Assembly: GCA_036925085.1 (NCBI GenBank) | Contig: JAUPFP010000001.1 | Coordinates: 10,295,754-10,359,753, forward strand | DNA length: 64,000 nucleotides | Reading direction: 5' to 3' | Source: Brachycybe producta | Lineage: Eukaryota > Arthropoda > Diplopoda > Playtdesmida > Andrognathidae | The notes under the pieces: model-generated | Database searches by the model: none | Seen by the model: the letters and a program-made list of their open reading frames with translations, nothing else | Told to the model about the DNA's origin: nothing | Made by a program: the position numbers and the translations under genes | Shown: in pieces, positions 12,323 through 24,570 of the stretch | Position numbering within the stretch: the first letter of the stretch is position 1 | Layout: every line of letters starts with the position of its first letter

Positions 12323-14580
12323 ATTGACTGGAGAGAAAAAAAACACATCTAAAATCCATTCAAACTGACAACTTTTCAACTTTACCAATGAACTGAATAA
12401 GGCAACCATCAGATCAATTTACAAATAAATGAGCTATTGGCTCATTTTATGTTTGATGAGGATGATTATATGGAGGAACTGTAAAATGCTAACCATCTTC
12501 ACCTAGAAAACAAGATAATATGTACTGTTTATCTTTCTTTTAAAAATTGTATCTTTCATTTTTTTTAATTTAGAAATTTAACATCAATACATTCGAGAAA
12601 TAACTTCATCTAATCACGGTCTTATACAACCGGTTGTCAAGATATCATGAAATCACAAAATTCTCAATCAATGCAGCAGAGTTACAGCTGCAAAAAAATT
12701 AAAAAGACGTGCAAAATGAATTAAAAAATCATGGAGATGCACTAATTGTTTCATTTAAAAATCATGTAAAAAATGATGTAATATTCATTGTGTATCTCGA
12801 AATAAAATAATTAGTTTTACTGTTCAATTTATTTTTTTAATAATGCAGAAACAGGCCTACTTCCTAGAAATATTGCAAAAAAAAAAAAAAAATTCCCAGG
12901 AATTTTACAACACAAGTAAAAACCTTTTCTTTTATTTTAATTAGTTAACGAACTATAACTAGCATAAGTAAACTTTCAAATTCCTAAAGTTCAATCAACC
13001 TGTTTATTGATTAAAAGTATGACAATTAAACGAAAAAGTTTAAATTAAATGTTCTCATAAAAAGTCTTAAGAATATTTTGCTTGAACTTTTTGGGAAAAA
13101 AATTTGAACCGTTTTGAGCACTTTTCTACATTCTACATTTACACTGAAAAGTTAACAGTAAAATCAGATTTTAATTCTGAGCAAATCGGACATTAAAGTT
13201 TTAGCTTAGTAAACCATTTCAGACAACAATTTTGTTTGAATAGTTTTCATCTTTTTTTTTTTTTTTTGCATTTGTATAAAATTATGAATCTAAAAAAAAC
13301 AGTTTCAATTTTTTTCTCCATAAATATATGTGCCAAAAATACCTACTAATCAGGGGAGGTCATTTCATATGTCACTCAAGGCATTGTTTTAATTTCGGTT
13401 AAAAACAGCCTCGCGCGGAAACATTTCACAATTTTAATGGCTCTTCCAAAAAAAAAATACCTCGACTTTGAATATATTTTAAAACTTTTAAAGAGTGCCT
13501 CAGAAGTTTTAACAATTTTTAGTTTGCACAGCACGTACCATTGTAGCATGCCAGTAAATGTCAGTGCCGGCCCATGCATATCTGTGCAACATCGTGCTGT
13601 ACCGTGCACGCGTATCAACTTCCGTGCACTGTGAACTACACACCTCATAAAAGTGACCTTGCACATATACTATTGCGTGCAATCGTTACACATACACGTG
13701 CACAACAAGGCGATTGCATTCTGTGAGGTGATTATGCTAACAGGAAAAAAATAATTATAAATAATATTGGTCACTTTGATAAGTATTAGGACCGTACTTC
13801 TTTAGAAACACCCTGTATACTTTTTTCTTTGTCTGCTATTTTTGTTAAATTTTAAAATAAAGCGTCAAGTGAGACCACAAGAAGCAAGAAGCCGTGTGGT
13901 TTGGCCGCCAATCTGATCATTTTTGGCCGCAAGGACCAATTATTCTTGAACGGGATCAAACGAAATTTGTGACCTCCATCCTCTTTTCCTCCTCCCTCCC
14001 CCATTTCTCTATACCTATCTATACGGATAACCCGTGTGTATTAGACATATAGCATTTCACGTGGTGAGCAACACACACGCCAGGAGTTCTTCCTGCAGAG
14101 AGAAAGAGAGAGTGGGGCAAAGAGTGAGGAGCACGCATGAGCACCCCGAGTTGATTGGCCTCCAGTCGATCATCATCATCACCATCACCATCATAGCGAT
14201 TCTCTTTGTCCAAAAAGAAGTGGGCGGGCATCTTGACCAGTCAATATCATAACTATAAAATTGTATATGACCCTGAGCCATATCAAAAAGATGAAACAAA
14301 TCGGTTTGAAGCTCAACATATTTAATGTCTATAGGATTACCAAAAAGTAAATTCAAGTTTCGGTTAAATTGAAAAAAAAAATGTGTCTTGTTTCTAAATT
14401 GTTTTCAAAACATCTATTTTATAAATTACAGGTCTGCTTATGAAATATTTCAAACTATTTGAAAGAAGAGGGGGTAAAAATTACAAATGTTGAAACTATT
14501 GTATGCGTGAAGAGCAGACAAGAGATTTTAGTGGCAATGATCCACAAGAACAAAACTGAATAACCGTCACGTAGAAAATT
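12323..14580. other. No gene seen
   Basis: AT-rich to about 13.5 kb. Then a more CG-rich patch (13560-13720) with GTGCA/CGTGCA motifs, and an (ATC)n-like run at 14168-14195. Overlapping frames at 13376-13666 and 14019-14356 lack motifs. Confidence 0.45.
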
Positions 14581-14581
14581 G

Positions 14582-15820
14582 ACAAGAGCCAAATTGAGCA
14601 GGCGCCAAGTTAAACAAGAGCCAAATTGAGCAGGTGCCAAGTTAAACAAGAGCCAAATTGAGCAGGCACCAAGTTAAACAAGAGCCAAATTGAGCAGGCA
14701 CCAAGTTGAACAAGCATCAAATTAAGGAAGTGCAAAATTGAACAAGCACTTAATTGCAAAAGCTCAAATTGAGCAAGTGCCAATTTGTAACAAACACCAA
14801 ATAGAATATCCACTACTAAATTCAAAATATGGTACGTGCGCACAAGCGTCGCGTGCAAGCAGTGGCGTAGGGAGGGGGGTTAGGGGGGGTTAGAACCCCC
14901 TCCCCCCATTTCATTCGAAAAAGTTTTTCCCAAAAAAAAAAAAAATTTTTCCCTCAGCAATTACTGACATACAGACAAATATTGTGATCTTAGTGATCTT
15001 TAGATAGGGGTGCAAGTGTAAGAATCAGTAACCAATTATTTACATAGTTAGGTTCAGCAATGCTGTTTTATAATGTTACCAAATTGCTGCTGAGAAAGGT
15101 GAGCAGGCAATTGAAATGGGAACGAACAGAAGTTGGCTCCGCCCTATTTATGACGTCCGGCAACTTCTAATTGGTGTGTTGTGTGGTTCGACGTTGGAAA
15201 GGGCTGAGCATGTGACGTCAGACTACATAACCAACCAATTAGAAGTTGCGTTCGTCATAAAAAGGGCGGAGCCAACTTCTGTTCACCCAGTTTTCTAATT
15301 GCCTGTGAAAGGGGAGGGGTTAAAAATTTGAAACCCCCCCCATAACCCAAGGCTGCCTACGCCACTGCGTGCAAGTGCCACCATGTAAAGGAAGTGCAAC
15401 AAAGCAAAAAAGTATTTACATACAGCAGAGGCTAAATTGAACCAATCACTTATCAAACGGCAGACTCACCTCATCAATTTATAAGAAAACTTAAAAGTAC
15501 AAATCGAAAAACCAAACGACAAATTGTACGAACACCAAACTACAAAAGCGCCAAATTCAGCAGGCGAAAATCGGAACAAACACAAAATTGAATACCCCCC
15601 CCCCCCCCCTAATACCATATTAAGTCCATGTACGAGTGTGGCGTGCCAACGCCACCGTGCAAAGGATGTGCAATAAGGAAAATAAATAACCAAGATCTTT
15701 TTAAAAATATTCAACTCCCCAATTTTTATAAGAAAACTGAATAAGCGCCAAACTGATTAAACCGAATTTAAACGCCAACTGCATTAAACGCAAAATGAAG
15801 AAACACCAAACTATTTGTTC
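14582..15820. repeat. Degenerate tandem repeat, 16/32-bp unit
   Basis: Units alternate between AGAGCCAAATTGAGC and AGGCGCCAAGTTAAAC, giving a 32-bp period that is cleanest at 14582-14710. More diverged units (CCAAATTCAGCAGGCG and similar) resume at 15420-15560 and trail to about 15820. A larger duplicated block (GTACG...GTGCAA...GTGCAAYAA) occurs on both sides. The array is interrupted by the hAT element at 14860-15367. Confidence 0.7.
14860..15367. mobile_element. Non-autonomous hAT element, 508 bp
   Basis: Perfect 12-bp termini CAGTGGCGTAGG/CCTACGCCACTG are flanked by a perfect 8-bp duplication, cgtgcaag (14852-14859 and 15368-15375). This is diagnostic of hAT insertion. Inside, 15105-15304 is a near-perfect palindrome with arms of about 80 bp around TTGGCTCCGCCC and AACTTCTAATTGG. 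No transposase. G and C runs flank the palindrome. It clearly inserted into the older tandem array. Confidence 0.9.
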
Positions 15821-16439
15821 ATTGTGGCGCTTTATCAGTCACTTTCTGATATTTTTGTATAACGTCAGACAATAACTTAAACATAAAAGAGTCCTGCTGG
15901 ACAACGTGGGACAAAAACTCGTCTGTGATAAAAAATAAAGGTAGTTTTTGTTGTAATTCACGTCCACATTATGGGTTCTATCATGCTGCGTTTTGCATGG
16001 TCAGCAGAACACAAGTGAACAAGCAGGGGTGTCAGGACGTAATTTTAAAGCGACACTTGAAATCTGGGTGGTCACTTGGATCAAACTTCAAAATCCTTTC
16101 TTCTTCTTCTTCCTCCTCCTTTATCACTAGATACATTTTATGGAGTTATGAACTATATAAAATTATGAGAGTTGGCCCCTCCCTATGTGCACGCCCATGT
16201 GGTAAGCTTAATTGTAATATTTTATAAGGTATATTACTCAAAATTCTATAGATAAACAAGATTTTCTTTCAGATTCAAGCTACTATAATATTTAGTAAAA
16301 GGGCAGCAAAACAACAATGAAACCAAGTGTCATTTCTTTAGGACCTGGAAGTGGCCGCATCCGGGCGCCAGAGTTACAACTTGATTTATGTCAAGAGTTT
16401 TTTAAAATTTTGATTGATATTTTTTATAATATTAAATGA
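15821..16439. other. No gene seen
   Basis: AT-rich DNA with a (TTC/TCC)n run at about 16097-16120. Confidence 0.45.
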
Positions 16440-16865
16440 TTGAAAACTACGAAACTTGTTCTAACTGACAGTACTCATAAAAGAGTCATAATGGACTCCA
16501 ATGGACCCTTTTCGTTTTTGTTCGGACTCGTCCCGTCGTCGAAATCCGGAAATTGGAAAACTACCAAACTTGTCCTAGCTGACAATACTCATAATGGACT
16601 CCAATGGACCGTTTTCATTTTGACTCGTCCCATTTCCGAAATACGGCCATTTTAGTTTTCGATGGGGTACACCTCAACGATGTTACAGATCGGAAACCGG
16701 AAATGGGAAAACTACCAAACTTGTCCTAGCTAACAGTACTCATAATGGACTCCACTGAACCCTTTTCGGTTTTGTTCGGACTTGTCCCATTTCCGAAATA
16801 CGGCCAATTTAGTTTCCGATGTGGTACACCTCAACGATGTTACTGATCGAAAACCGTTCAGTACT
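16440..16865 (+). repeat. Satellite-like array, left copy
   Basis: About three repeats carry the same ordered blocks: GAAAACTACCAAACTTG, CATAATGGACTCCA, CCATTTCCGAAATACGG, GGGGTACACCTCAACGATG. The spacing between copies is uneven (about 115 and 150 bp). The same blocks occur in inverted orientation at 26774-27225. Confidence 0.8.
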
Positions 16866-17364
16866 CTTAATGGAGTCTCGGACCCTAATGAAACCTTTCG
16901 TTTTAAAAAAAACTCATTATTAGTTTAATTGCAGATAAACTGTGATTTACTTGAAATTAATATTAAATACATCTAATTACAAAGTTCAAATATTTATTTT
17001 CACAATAACAACATTTACAACAACTTAATATAAAAAATGGACTATAAAACTTTTTAAGCACATTAAACAGAATAAACAAGAATTCTTAAAAAAAATTAAT
17101 TCGGTTGACAACACTGGCTATGCTTTCTCTTTTAAATCGTCAAGACACTGCCAATGGCTATCTCGCTTTCTGCAGTATGAGATAAAGTGCGCATTATTCT
17201 CTTCAATCACACCACAGAGATGAAACCTGTAAATTAATAAAGGAATTTATTGTATGCAATTCTTTCCATAAAATTGAAACTATGGATTTTAATTCAGACC
17301 TTTTATCGTGAACCATGAACTCAACCGGAATTTTATTCAATCTTGTATGTACTGGGAGATTGAC
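16866..17364. other. No gene seen
   Basis: AT-rich. It contains the downstream end of a minus-strand frame (17203-17493) that is only similar to the transposon region at 21470-21600 over 17365-17490. Confidence 0.4.
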
Positions 17365-17490
17365 TGCACACTCCCCGAGCAGTACATCTGCATGTAAAGA
17401 TGTGCTTTTGTAAATATTTAAAATCAGTATGTCTGGTACCAGTTGCAGGCAACTTACAGACACTCCATTACATAAATACACCCTGTAATA
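17365..17490 (-). repeat. Inverted copy of 21470-21600
   Basis: The reverse complement of this segment matches 21470-21600 almost base for base over about 125 bp. Shared blocks include CTGCAACTGGTACCAGACA and ACATGCAGATGTACTGCTCGG. It is a fragment of the same transposon family in opposite orientation. Beyond the match the minus strand stays open toward 17203 in the same frame, so it may preserve coding sequence that the 21.5 kb copy has lost. Confidence 0.8.
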
Positions 17491-17643
17491 CAAACTTAAA
17501 GCCTAAAAAATATAAGAATAAAAAAGATCTCTTTTTATGAGACATTATGAAGGAATTATATACAACCAAGTTCTTCATTATCTTCATGATTACCAATAAT
17601 ATTAACAAGATACAAAAAAGCAAACCATTATTTCGAATTCAAC

Positions 17644-19500
17644 ATGCCTGTAAAAAGTAAAGTATGGAAATCACTGGGTGAAAAGTATGATCAACAAGTG
17701 GGAAGTTCTGTTAGAAGCTGCTTTATGAGAAGCTGCTGCAGATTTTGTCAAAGGCTTGTTTTGTTGGGCATCAATCAAAAACAAGGTAGACATATCTAGC
17801 TGAAATTCAATCGAGAAGAAGTGGAAATATACTCAGTTTTTGGAAAACAGGCATGGAATAGCAACTCTTTTTGAATATAAGCTTAAAGTAATTTTTTGTC
17901 TCCTTTTTGGGTATGTTTGCATTTAATAAAACAACAATTCTAAATTTACTTTTTTCAGCTTAACCCAGCTACTGAAAACATCTGCAAGTCATTTTGGGAT
18001 GACTGCCCGACACCAAGAATGTCATTACTTTAGACATGGATGAATGGAACGAAATATCTCCAGATCCTGAAAATCCATTTGGACACATCAGTGACGCAAT
18101 AGTGAAGCAGTTGCCAAATAATCAGTGTGTGTGGGTATTTGAAAGATGCAAAATTACATCAACTCCTGGTGCAGCCGACTACTGCACATTCAGTGCTCAC
18201 TGTGCTGAGACCAGTTGCAATGGGACATTGAAAGGCATTATTGAATCCACAGTGGTACCATTGGTTCTAGAAGTATTTGGGGAGTCTGCTCGTTGTCATG
18301 CCAAAAAAGACGTTTGTCAGGATTAAACATGTTCAAATCCAGAAAATTGACACGGGAAGGAGTAGTGCCATGGTATTACGTTATCATTTAGCGTCAAAGT
18401 GTATAGAATATAGGCAGCACGAGCCATCCACTTTGACATCGACAAACGTAATAAGAGATACTTTGCATGAAGGGCGATTGAAAAAAACGACTGAGCACAG
18501 ATTATGTGAGTGGGGTGCGTAAAGTAAAGGAGATGATTCCGGACTATCTCGATGATATCGGTGTAGACAGGTTTTCATTCATTTTTGGTCAAGTTTGCAA
18601 ACAGATGTATACAGAAAGCTTTCACAAATCACGGAAAGCATTTTGCACATTGATGCAACAGGCGGAGTAGTAAAACAAGCACCAAACACAGATGGGTCTT
18701 TTTCACCCGTTTTTTACTATGTTGGGACAGTTTGTGGCATTCCAGTAGTGCAAATGTTAAGCACAAGGCATCACACCCAAGCCATTAGCTTTTGGCTTAT
18801 GTCTTGGGTCAGAAATGTGGAAGTGATGCTGAGAATTGTGGATGTGGATAACAGTCTAGCACTTCTTCAGGCATGTGCATTAGTTTTCACCAGTAAGTCT
18901 TACTCTAAGTTGCTAAATGAGCTGCACAAGTGCCTCATTAATACAACCGACAGCCATCTTCCAAATGTCTGGATACGAATAGACTGTGTGCATGTGATAC
19001 GAATTTTATCAAAAATACCATCACTTTGCTCTGGAAGCCGTTTGGTGAAAAAATTCTATATGCATTCGTTTGGGCAACTCATAATGGCAGCAATAATGGA
19101 TGAGGCAATTGGTTTATTTACCAACATTTGTCTCATAGCCCTTTCCGAGACCAACAATGATGCCTGCAGTGAGGCACTTGTGATGAAGCTTCTGATTTCA
19201 GGTGATATGCAAATGGAGCAGTTGTGTAATGAATCATCAGCAGATGAAAGTCACCCAAAATACTTTGAGACATTGGAAACAACTAACAGGTTTCTAGAAC
19301 TAGGGAAGGCAATTATGCATAAGATGGAAGCAAAGCTAGAGAGTGCAGATGGAGATTAACCCAATCCATACTACAACCCTGATGTACCAAAACATGTGGT
19401 GACTACAATATTAGCCAAGTTACCTCTTGTCACAACTGACAACTGTCATGATCAACCACTATGGGAGCACTCTGAAATGAGTTTCAACAAGCGAAGTGGA
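17644..19500 (+). pseudogene. Decayed DDE-type transposase, 5' part
   Basis: ATG at 17644 opens a basic, Cys-rich exon with a donor-like GTAGAC at 17786. A second block begins after TTTTTTCAG (17958). Frames at 18036-18326 and 18595-19359 give a long transposase-like protein: a segment PDPENPFGHI, a core with LHIDATGGVVK and later a second acidic site in RIDCVHVIR. The strings IDATG and R-x-D-x-x-H are recalled from a MULE-like family of animal transposases with DDE cores; the superfamily is uncertain. At least three frame changes and stops break it, including the jump between 18326 and 18595. The coding strand is more GC-balanced than the flanks. Confidence 0.6.
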
Positions 19501-19536
19501 AGCACACCATAGTTTTTTAAAAAATCACATCTGTTC

Positions 19537-20045
19537 AGTTCTTCACAATTATAAGTTTTATTTCGGTTTGTTTTTTAATTGTTTCATTAAAATAATTATT
19601 TGGTTTTTTGGTGATGGATTTTTCTTGTCCTCTGAGTTTTTGTATTTAAGTCATCTTGACCAGGGGATGGCCCTTTTGTTTTCTTGTGGCCACATCCTAG
19701 AGGCATCTGCCTCTGGAATGTGGTCCTATTGTTTTTATATTTTGTCTATTGTTTTCATGTTCTGCAGGTGTTTTAACTTTAAAGTTTTTTAGTTAATTTT
19801 TAGTTTGAATTTTCGTTTTTTTTTCATTCATTCTGTTCTGTTTTTTTTCAATGTGGTAAAAGCCCAGGGCTTTCTTTCAGTGTATGTTTTTCATCTACAA
19901 CTTCATTTTTAGTTCTTTACATTATAAGTTTTTGGTTTTCTTTGTTTTGGACTTTGATATTTTTTTACCATATGTGTTTAATTGTTCTAAGAGATTTCAT
20001 TGGTAATAAATTAGTTTTGTGACTAAAGTTAGTTATTTATTTTCG
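19537..20045. other. T-rich insert in the transposase gene
   Basis: About 500 bp of T-rich DNA separates two coding-looking parts of the transposase. A related string (AGTTCTT-CACA-TTATAAGTTT against AGTTCTTTACATTATAAGTTT) appears at both ends (19538 and 19912). Possibly an intron or an inserted repeat. No gene in it. Confidence 0.4.
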
Positions 20046-20059
20046 CGCCACAACAACAT

Positions 20060-21850
20060 CTTTGCTAACAAATGCTTGCCATTACGACCAGACACATTTC
20101 TACTCGAATTCAACAAAAATTTGGATGGAATGTTGAAGCTAAGTACTGCAAAACTAGCAATGGAGTTTGTTGCCATCTACTGATTTGAGAGATAAGCAGG
20201 ATCAACGACAAGATAATCTGACATGTGTTTCAGAAGATGCTGCCGTATGCGATCAGTTTTCTACTTCAATGAATAATTGGAGCAAACAAGATGAACATAA
20301 TTGTACAATAAACGATGAAGTTATGCCTTGTGACAATTTAGAAGTAATTAGCGAAGAAAACACAAAGAAATTCTTTCCAAATCAATTTTGACAAGATGCC
20401 ACTTATTCCTGAAGATGTTAGTCCAAACGAAAAAAGTGGTGCTATTTACTGCATAGTCTGTAAAAACGAAGTTGGTGGATCCATTCCTGCAGCACATGCA
20501 GTAAACCAGTTCATTTAATTTGTGGCAAGTGTCGGAGAGGAAGGGTACGGGCAAAAAGTGAACTGTTAAAATTGCATTTCCCTTCATTGTACAGATAACA
20601 CTACTCCTGTTTTAGAGCCTTCTACAGCACCACTACTACTAGTACTGCCATGCTCATCATCAGTAAACCTCTCTGGAATTGAAGATTGGAAAGCTTTGGC
20701 AGGCAAAGAACATGAAAAACTCAACAAGAAAAAAACATACTTTGACACAAATAGTTACTGGACTGCGTCTGCAGTAGAGTTGAGAGTTTTGAAAAATGGA
20801 AATCGTCTACACAATCAAGTTTCCTGAGAAAAAATGTAACAGTAACAAACTCTTGTTCTTTTGATTCCATATTTGCGTTATTTTATAGCGCATCTCTGGA
20901 CAGTACCTTCTTTAAAACTAATGTTGAGCTTCAAAATCAAAGCCAACTTTTAGCTATGGCTGAATCATTTTGTGGCAAACTGACATTTGTGAAAGCATAC
21001 AAAACAAGGGCTTCCATCATCATGCGAAACTTTGGTGAGCTAGAGCATGTGCAAAAAGATGCAGACATAACAACATATGACTGTAAGTATAGAATAAACT
21101 AGATTCCAAGCTAGGCACACAGCCACTATACAGTATATTTCTATTCATTTACTTTAAAGGTTTTGCCAGTGCCTGACACAGTAACAAGAATTACACATGT
21201 GCCTTTTCGCTGGACAAGAACATGCCAAAATGAACATTGTCCCGACAGACAATCGACACAAAATACCTATTTGTTCTCAGTGAATATCAACAACGAATCT
21301 GACTGTGTAAAGTAATTCAGTTTTGTGGCAGGGCTTTTGGTTGTGACGATAAATGTGTTGAACATGTGCCAACAACTTGCTACATTCATGATAAACGAAT
21401 TTCTAAATGGTAAGAAATGAAAAAAAATTCTTGAAACCTGGCATACAACAATACTAATTTCTTGTATTACAGAGCGTATTTATGTAATAAGAGTGTCTGT
21501 AAGTTTCCTGCAACTGGTACCAGACATACTGATTTTAAATATTTACCAAACCACATCTTTACATGCAGATGTACTGCTCGGGGAGCGTGCAGTGTGCAGA
21601 AAACAAAAAAAGTGTTAAGAGAAGAGATCGAAAAGGCAGGAAAAGTGCACAAAAATAAACAGGAGTGCCATAGAAGTGCCCAGGACTGCTGCTGCCTGGA
21701 ATCATTATGGACAGAAATGAAAACCAAATTTTTCACTATTACTAATAAACTAATTATAAGTTTTGAGAGGATAATCATATTAAATTTTATGGTTGTTTGT
21801 CTTAAAAAAGTTTCATTCTGTTTTTATTTTAATACAAGCTTTCATTAGCT
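20060..21850 (+). pseudogene. Transposase 3' part with Cys-rich modules
   Basis: Coding fragments in shifting frames continue the transposase. Around 20400-20560 a Cys-x2-Cys ... Cys-x2-Cys-x4-His-x2-Cys pattern suggests a PHD/RING-like zinc module (YCIVCKNEV marks its start). At 21300-21420 a second Cys-rich stretch appears (FCGRAFGCDDKCVEH). At 21470-21600 a third, CRCTARGAC-like, precedes a Lys-rich tail. Such C-terminal Cys clusters accompany this transposase type as I remember it. Many stops and frameshifts make it a pseudogene. Confidence 0.5.
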
Positions 21851-22259
21851 TCAAGAACCAAAAAACCTGTTATTCCTGCTACACTCGGGCAGGAATTAAG
21901 AAAGTGGCATCATGAACAGGATTTACTTTAATTTAATTTAATTTAGTATTATTAAAAAACAAACTTTTTCTACTGGTTTCTTATATGTTTTGGGTAATTG
22001 AATATTTCAACTGATAAAGTGTGCATGTATGAAATACTACTCTCTACTAACATAAGTTAAATTTATGTTGTATATTTTGAGGGTGGGTTTCAGTTGCATT
22101 ATTGGGACAATCCATATGAAACTTCAGTGTCTCTTCCTTTTGAAAGGATCAAAAAACAAATTGATTAAAAGCAGTAATAAAAAAAAATTACACAAAAATA
22201 CAGAGGGGGCAAAGAGGAAATTTTTTTATCTAACAAAAAAACCCAAAACAAAAGAATGA
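21851..22259. other. No gene seen
   Basis: AT-rich (AATTT)n-like repeats near 21930, then a weak Lys-rich open frame (22065-22259). No LTR end was recognised upstream of the gag gene. Confidence 0.4.
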
Positions 22260-22669
22260 GTGAGCAAAAAACAGCAAAAACCCAAATTAGAGAAGAGGGG
22301 TATGCAACAATTAAGACACTTCATACGAGAGGACTCGCATGAAGATCCTGTGAGGGATTATAACCGGTGTGGATTCAGCAACAGCAACTCAAGCAAGCTC
22401 TACATCAACCAAGTTTTGGAGTTCAGAAATATCGATAGAGATAATGATCCTGACCTCAAGTTAGTACCAAAAAAACAAAAAAGAAAAACAGAAAGAATTG
22501 GGTAATACAACAATCATTTAACTGTGTATTAGAACAAATACAATACTTCACATTTGAAGGTCTACCCAGGTCAAACAATCCTGTAGTAGAAAGAAATCAT
22601 AGCCCAATAAATGCATTCAGAGATGGTGGACCATTAAATGCATTGGAAGAATTGAGTGATGAAGATTAA
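22260..22669 (+). pseudogene. Small Lys-rich ORF before gag, unidentified
   Basis: ATG at 22260 opens 81 residues ending in a very basic run (KKQKRKTERIG). A second frame then runs to TAA at 22669 and ends in an acidic tail EELSDED. The two frames probably belong to one broken reading frame of about 130 residues. It sits about 80 bp upstream of gag and could be part of the retrotransposon or an older neighbour. Not recognised. Confidence 0.35.
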
Positions 22670-22752
22670 AATTCTTCTCAACTGAGCATTTTCCTCTTAC
22701 TGATTCAATAATTTTTCAACTTTCTTTTCCATAAGTCATTACAAATTTAAAA

Positions 22753-23406
22753 ATGTCAGTAGAAGTACCTACAACTTCACAGGTGCAATCACCACACCTG
22801 ACTTATACTAATTTAATCCCCACTTTCACTGGTGATGAGAAAGGTCCTTCTGCCAAGGAGCTATTTGAGCTGCTGACACAAGTTGCCAGAATAGCACATT
22901 GGAATGAAGAGTTCCAAATTATTTTGTTTAAATCCAAATGTCGAGGAGCTGCTGCTGAATTCTTCTGGGATCATCCTCAAGTCAGGAACATCACTGCATT
23001 AACAGAATTAAAGGCCTTGATTATTCAATGTTTTGAGCCAGTAGAGCCAAAACTAATAACAATGCAAAAGTTTCTGGAAGCAAAACAGATCACAACTGAA
23101 TCAGCAATAGAATTTATTTCCAGAGTGAGAACTCTTGGTAGGGCATTCACTGGTGAAGAGCCCACAGAAGACCAAATCATCATTTGCAATGGTATGGTTC
23201 ACACCCAGATCATTAAAGGTCTGACACCCTGCATTAAACGTTTTGTTCTGTCTCCAAATCCGGAAGATTTGGAGGAAATGATTAAAATTATTCTCACAGA
23301 AGAGAATGAAAAATTAACAAGAAATCATTTTAGTCTAAATGTTTTAGAAGAAGAGGAAACCAAGAAAAATAACATTAAAAAGACAATGACAAAATTAAAA
23401 CATTAG
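22753..23406 (+). pseudogene. gag: Ty3/gypsy gag, capsid region
   Basis: 217 residues from ATG at 22753. The middle has the helical Gag capsid pattern of Ty3/gypsy elements (AAAEFFWDHPQVRN, then MQKFLEAKQ, then IKGLTPCIKRFVL). The product would assemble the retrotransposon particle. The frame ends in a Lys-rich tail and is shifted relative to the nucleocapsid frame downstream, so Gag is broken between 23406 and about 23460. No LTR or primer-binding site was found on the 5' side. Confidence 0.75.
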
Positions 23407-23457
23407 AAGAGAAATCAAAGGAGTTACAAATACAAAGTAAAAAAGAGATTCAAGCTC

Positions 23458-23967
23458 TTGAAGTATAAACAAAAACCACCTGCAGAGAAACAAAACAAAA
23501 CCACTGCATTCAACAAAAACAAGTTGAATGTTTTAAATGTCATAAGAAAGGACATTTTGCTAGAGAATGTTGGTCGGGAAGCACCCAAAGTCAGAGAATG
23601 CCACCAGGCCATTCACATATGCAATGTTACAATTGTGGACGGTTTGGACATATCTCTAAGGAATGTCGAGCTCCAAGAAAGGGTGGACGGGTTCCGTTTA
23701 GAAATCCGTACAAGAATAAAACACATAGGACAAATGGTGGACAGGAAAACTAGGAACTCACTCAAGGTTCCACATGCATACCAGGGGAGGAATGATCCAA
23801 AATTGCGTGTACAATTAAATGGCAAACCATTTCCAGTGATTGGATTCTTTGAAATTCCAATTCGACTCAGTCCAAAGAAAACAGAGAAAGTACAAGTATA
23901 TGTAAGCCAGTATAACTTGCCACCCAAATATAACATTATTTTTGGAATGAATATTATAAAAAATTAG
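23458..23967 (+). pseudogene. Ty3/gypsy zinc knuckles and partial protease
   Basis: Two CCHC zinc knuckles (C-x2-C-x4-H-x4-C) are encoded in one frame at 23529-23570 and 23625-23666. They differ in frame from the long open frame of 23458-23967. That long frame ends with a retropepsin-like C-terminus (YNIIFGMNII), but the Asp-Thr/Ser-Gly active-site motif expected upstream is absent. So an internal deletion has removed the protease active site. RNA binding by the knuckles is inferred from the family. Confidence 0.75.
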
Positions 23968-24570
23968 GGTTACAGTATGATCTAAAAACAGATTTTGTGT
24001 GGTACAAAAATCTTCCAATTGAAACTCAAAAAAGTGAGAGAATGGAAGTAATAAATTTAATTCAAAAAGAAAGACTCAATGGAACAAAACCTTTAGCATG
24101 GATTTCCGAATGCTTGAAGGGGGTTGATCCTGAGTTTAAGGAAATGATGGAGGAGATTCTTTACAAAAACAAAGATGTGTTTACTTTAACTTTAGAAGAC
24201 CTCACTCCTACTAAGGTAGTAGAGCAATAAGTGGTTCTTACAGACCGAGAACCTGTTTTCATTAGACCTTATAAAGTTCCACAAAAACAAGAAGCCATCT
24301 TACAAGAAAAAATTGATTACTGATTAGCTACTGAAAGCCAAAATTATCAGACAATCATTGAGTCCCTATTCTGTATCTTGTATGTTGGTTGTGAAGCCTG
24401 ACAGTAGTCATAGACTAGTTGTGGATTTTAGAGTCTTAAATAAAAAGGTTGTTGGCAATAAGTATCCCTTACCAGAATTGCTCAGTGTTAGCAATCAATT
24501 GGGAACAGTCAAATTTTTCACAACACTTGATCTAGCTAGTGGATTTTACCAGATATCTAGATGCTTTGAG
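23968..24570 (+). pseudogene. pol: Ty3/gypsy reverse transcriptase, truncated
   Basis: The linker after protease is open from 23997 to 24230. Then the typical entry to reverse transcriptase appears (RPYKVPQ, then VVKPDSSHRLVVDFRVLN, then FFTTLDLASGFYQI). A stop follows IDY at about 24320. The palm stops after DLASGFYQI, so the catalytic Y/F-x-D-D motif is missing. The next recognisable residues, DALSR, belong to the end of the RNase H region in this family. About a kilobase has therefore been deleted at about 24555. Confidence 0.85.
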
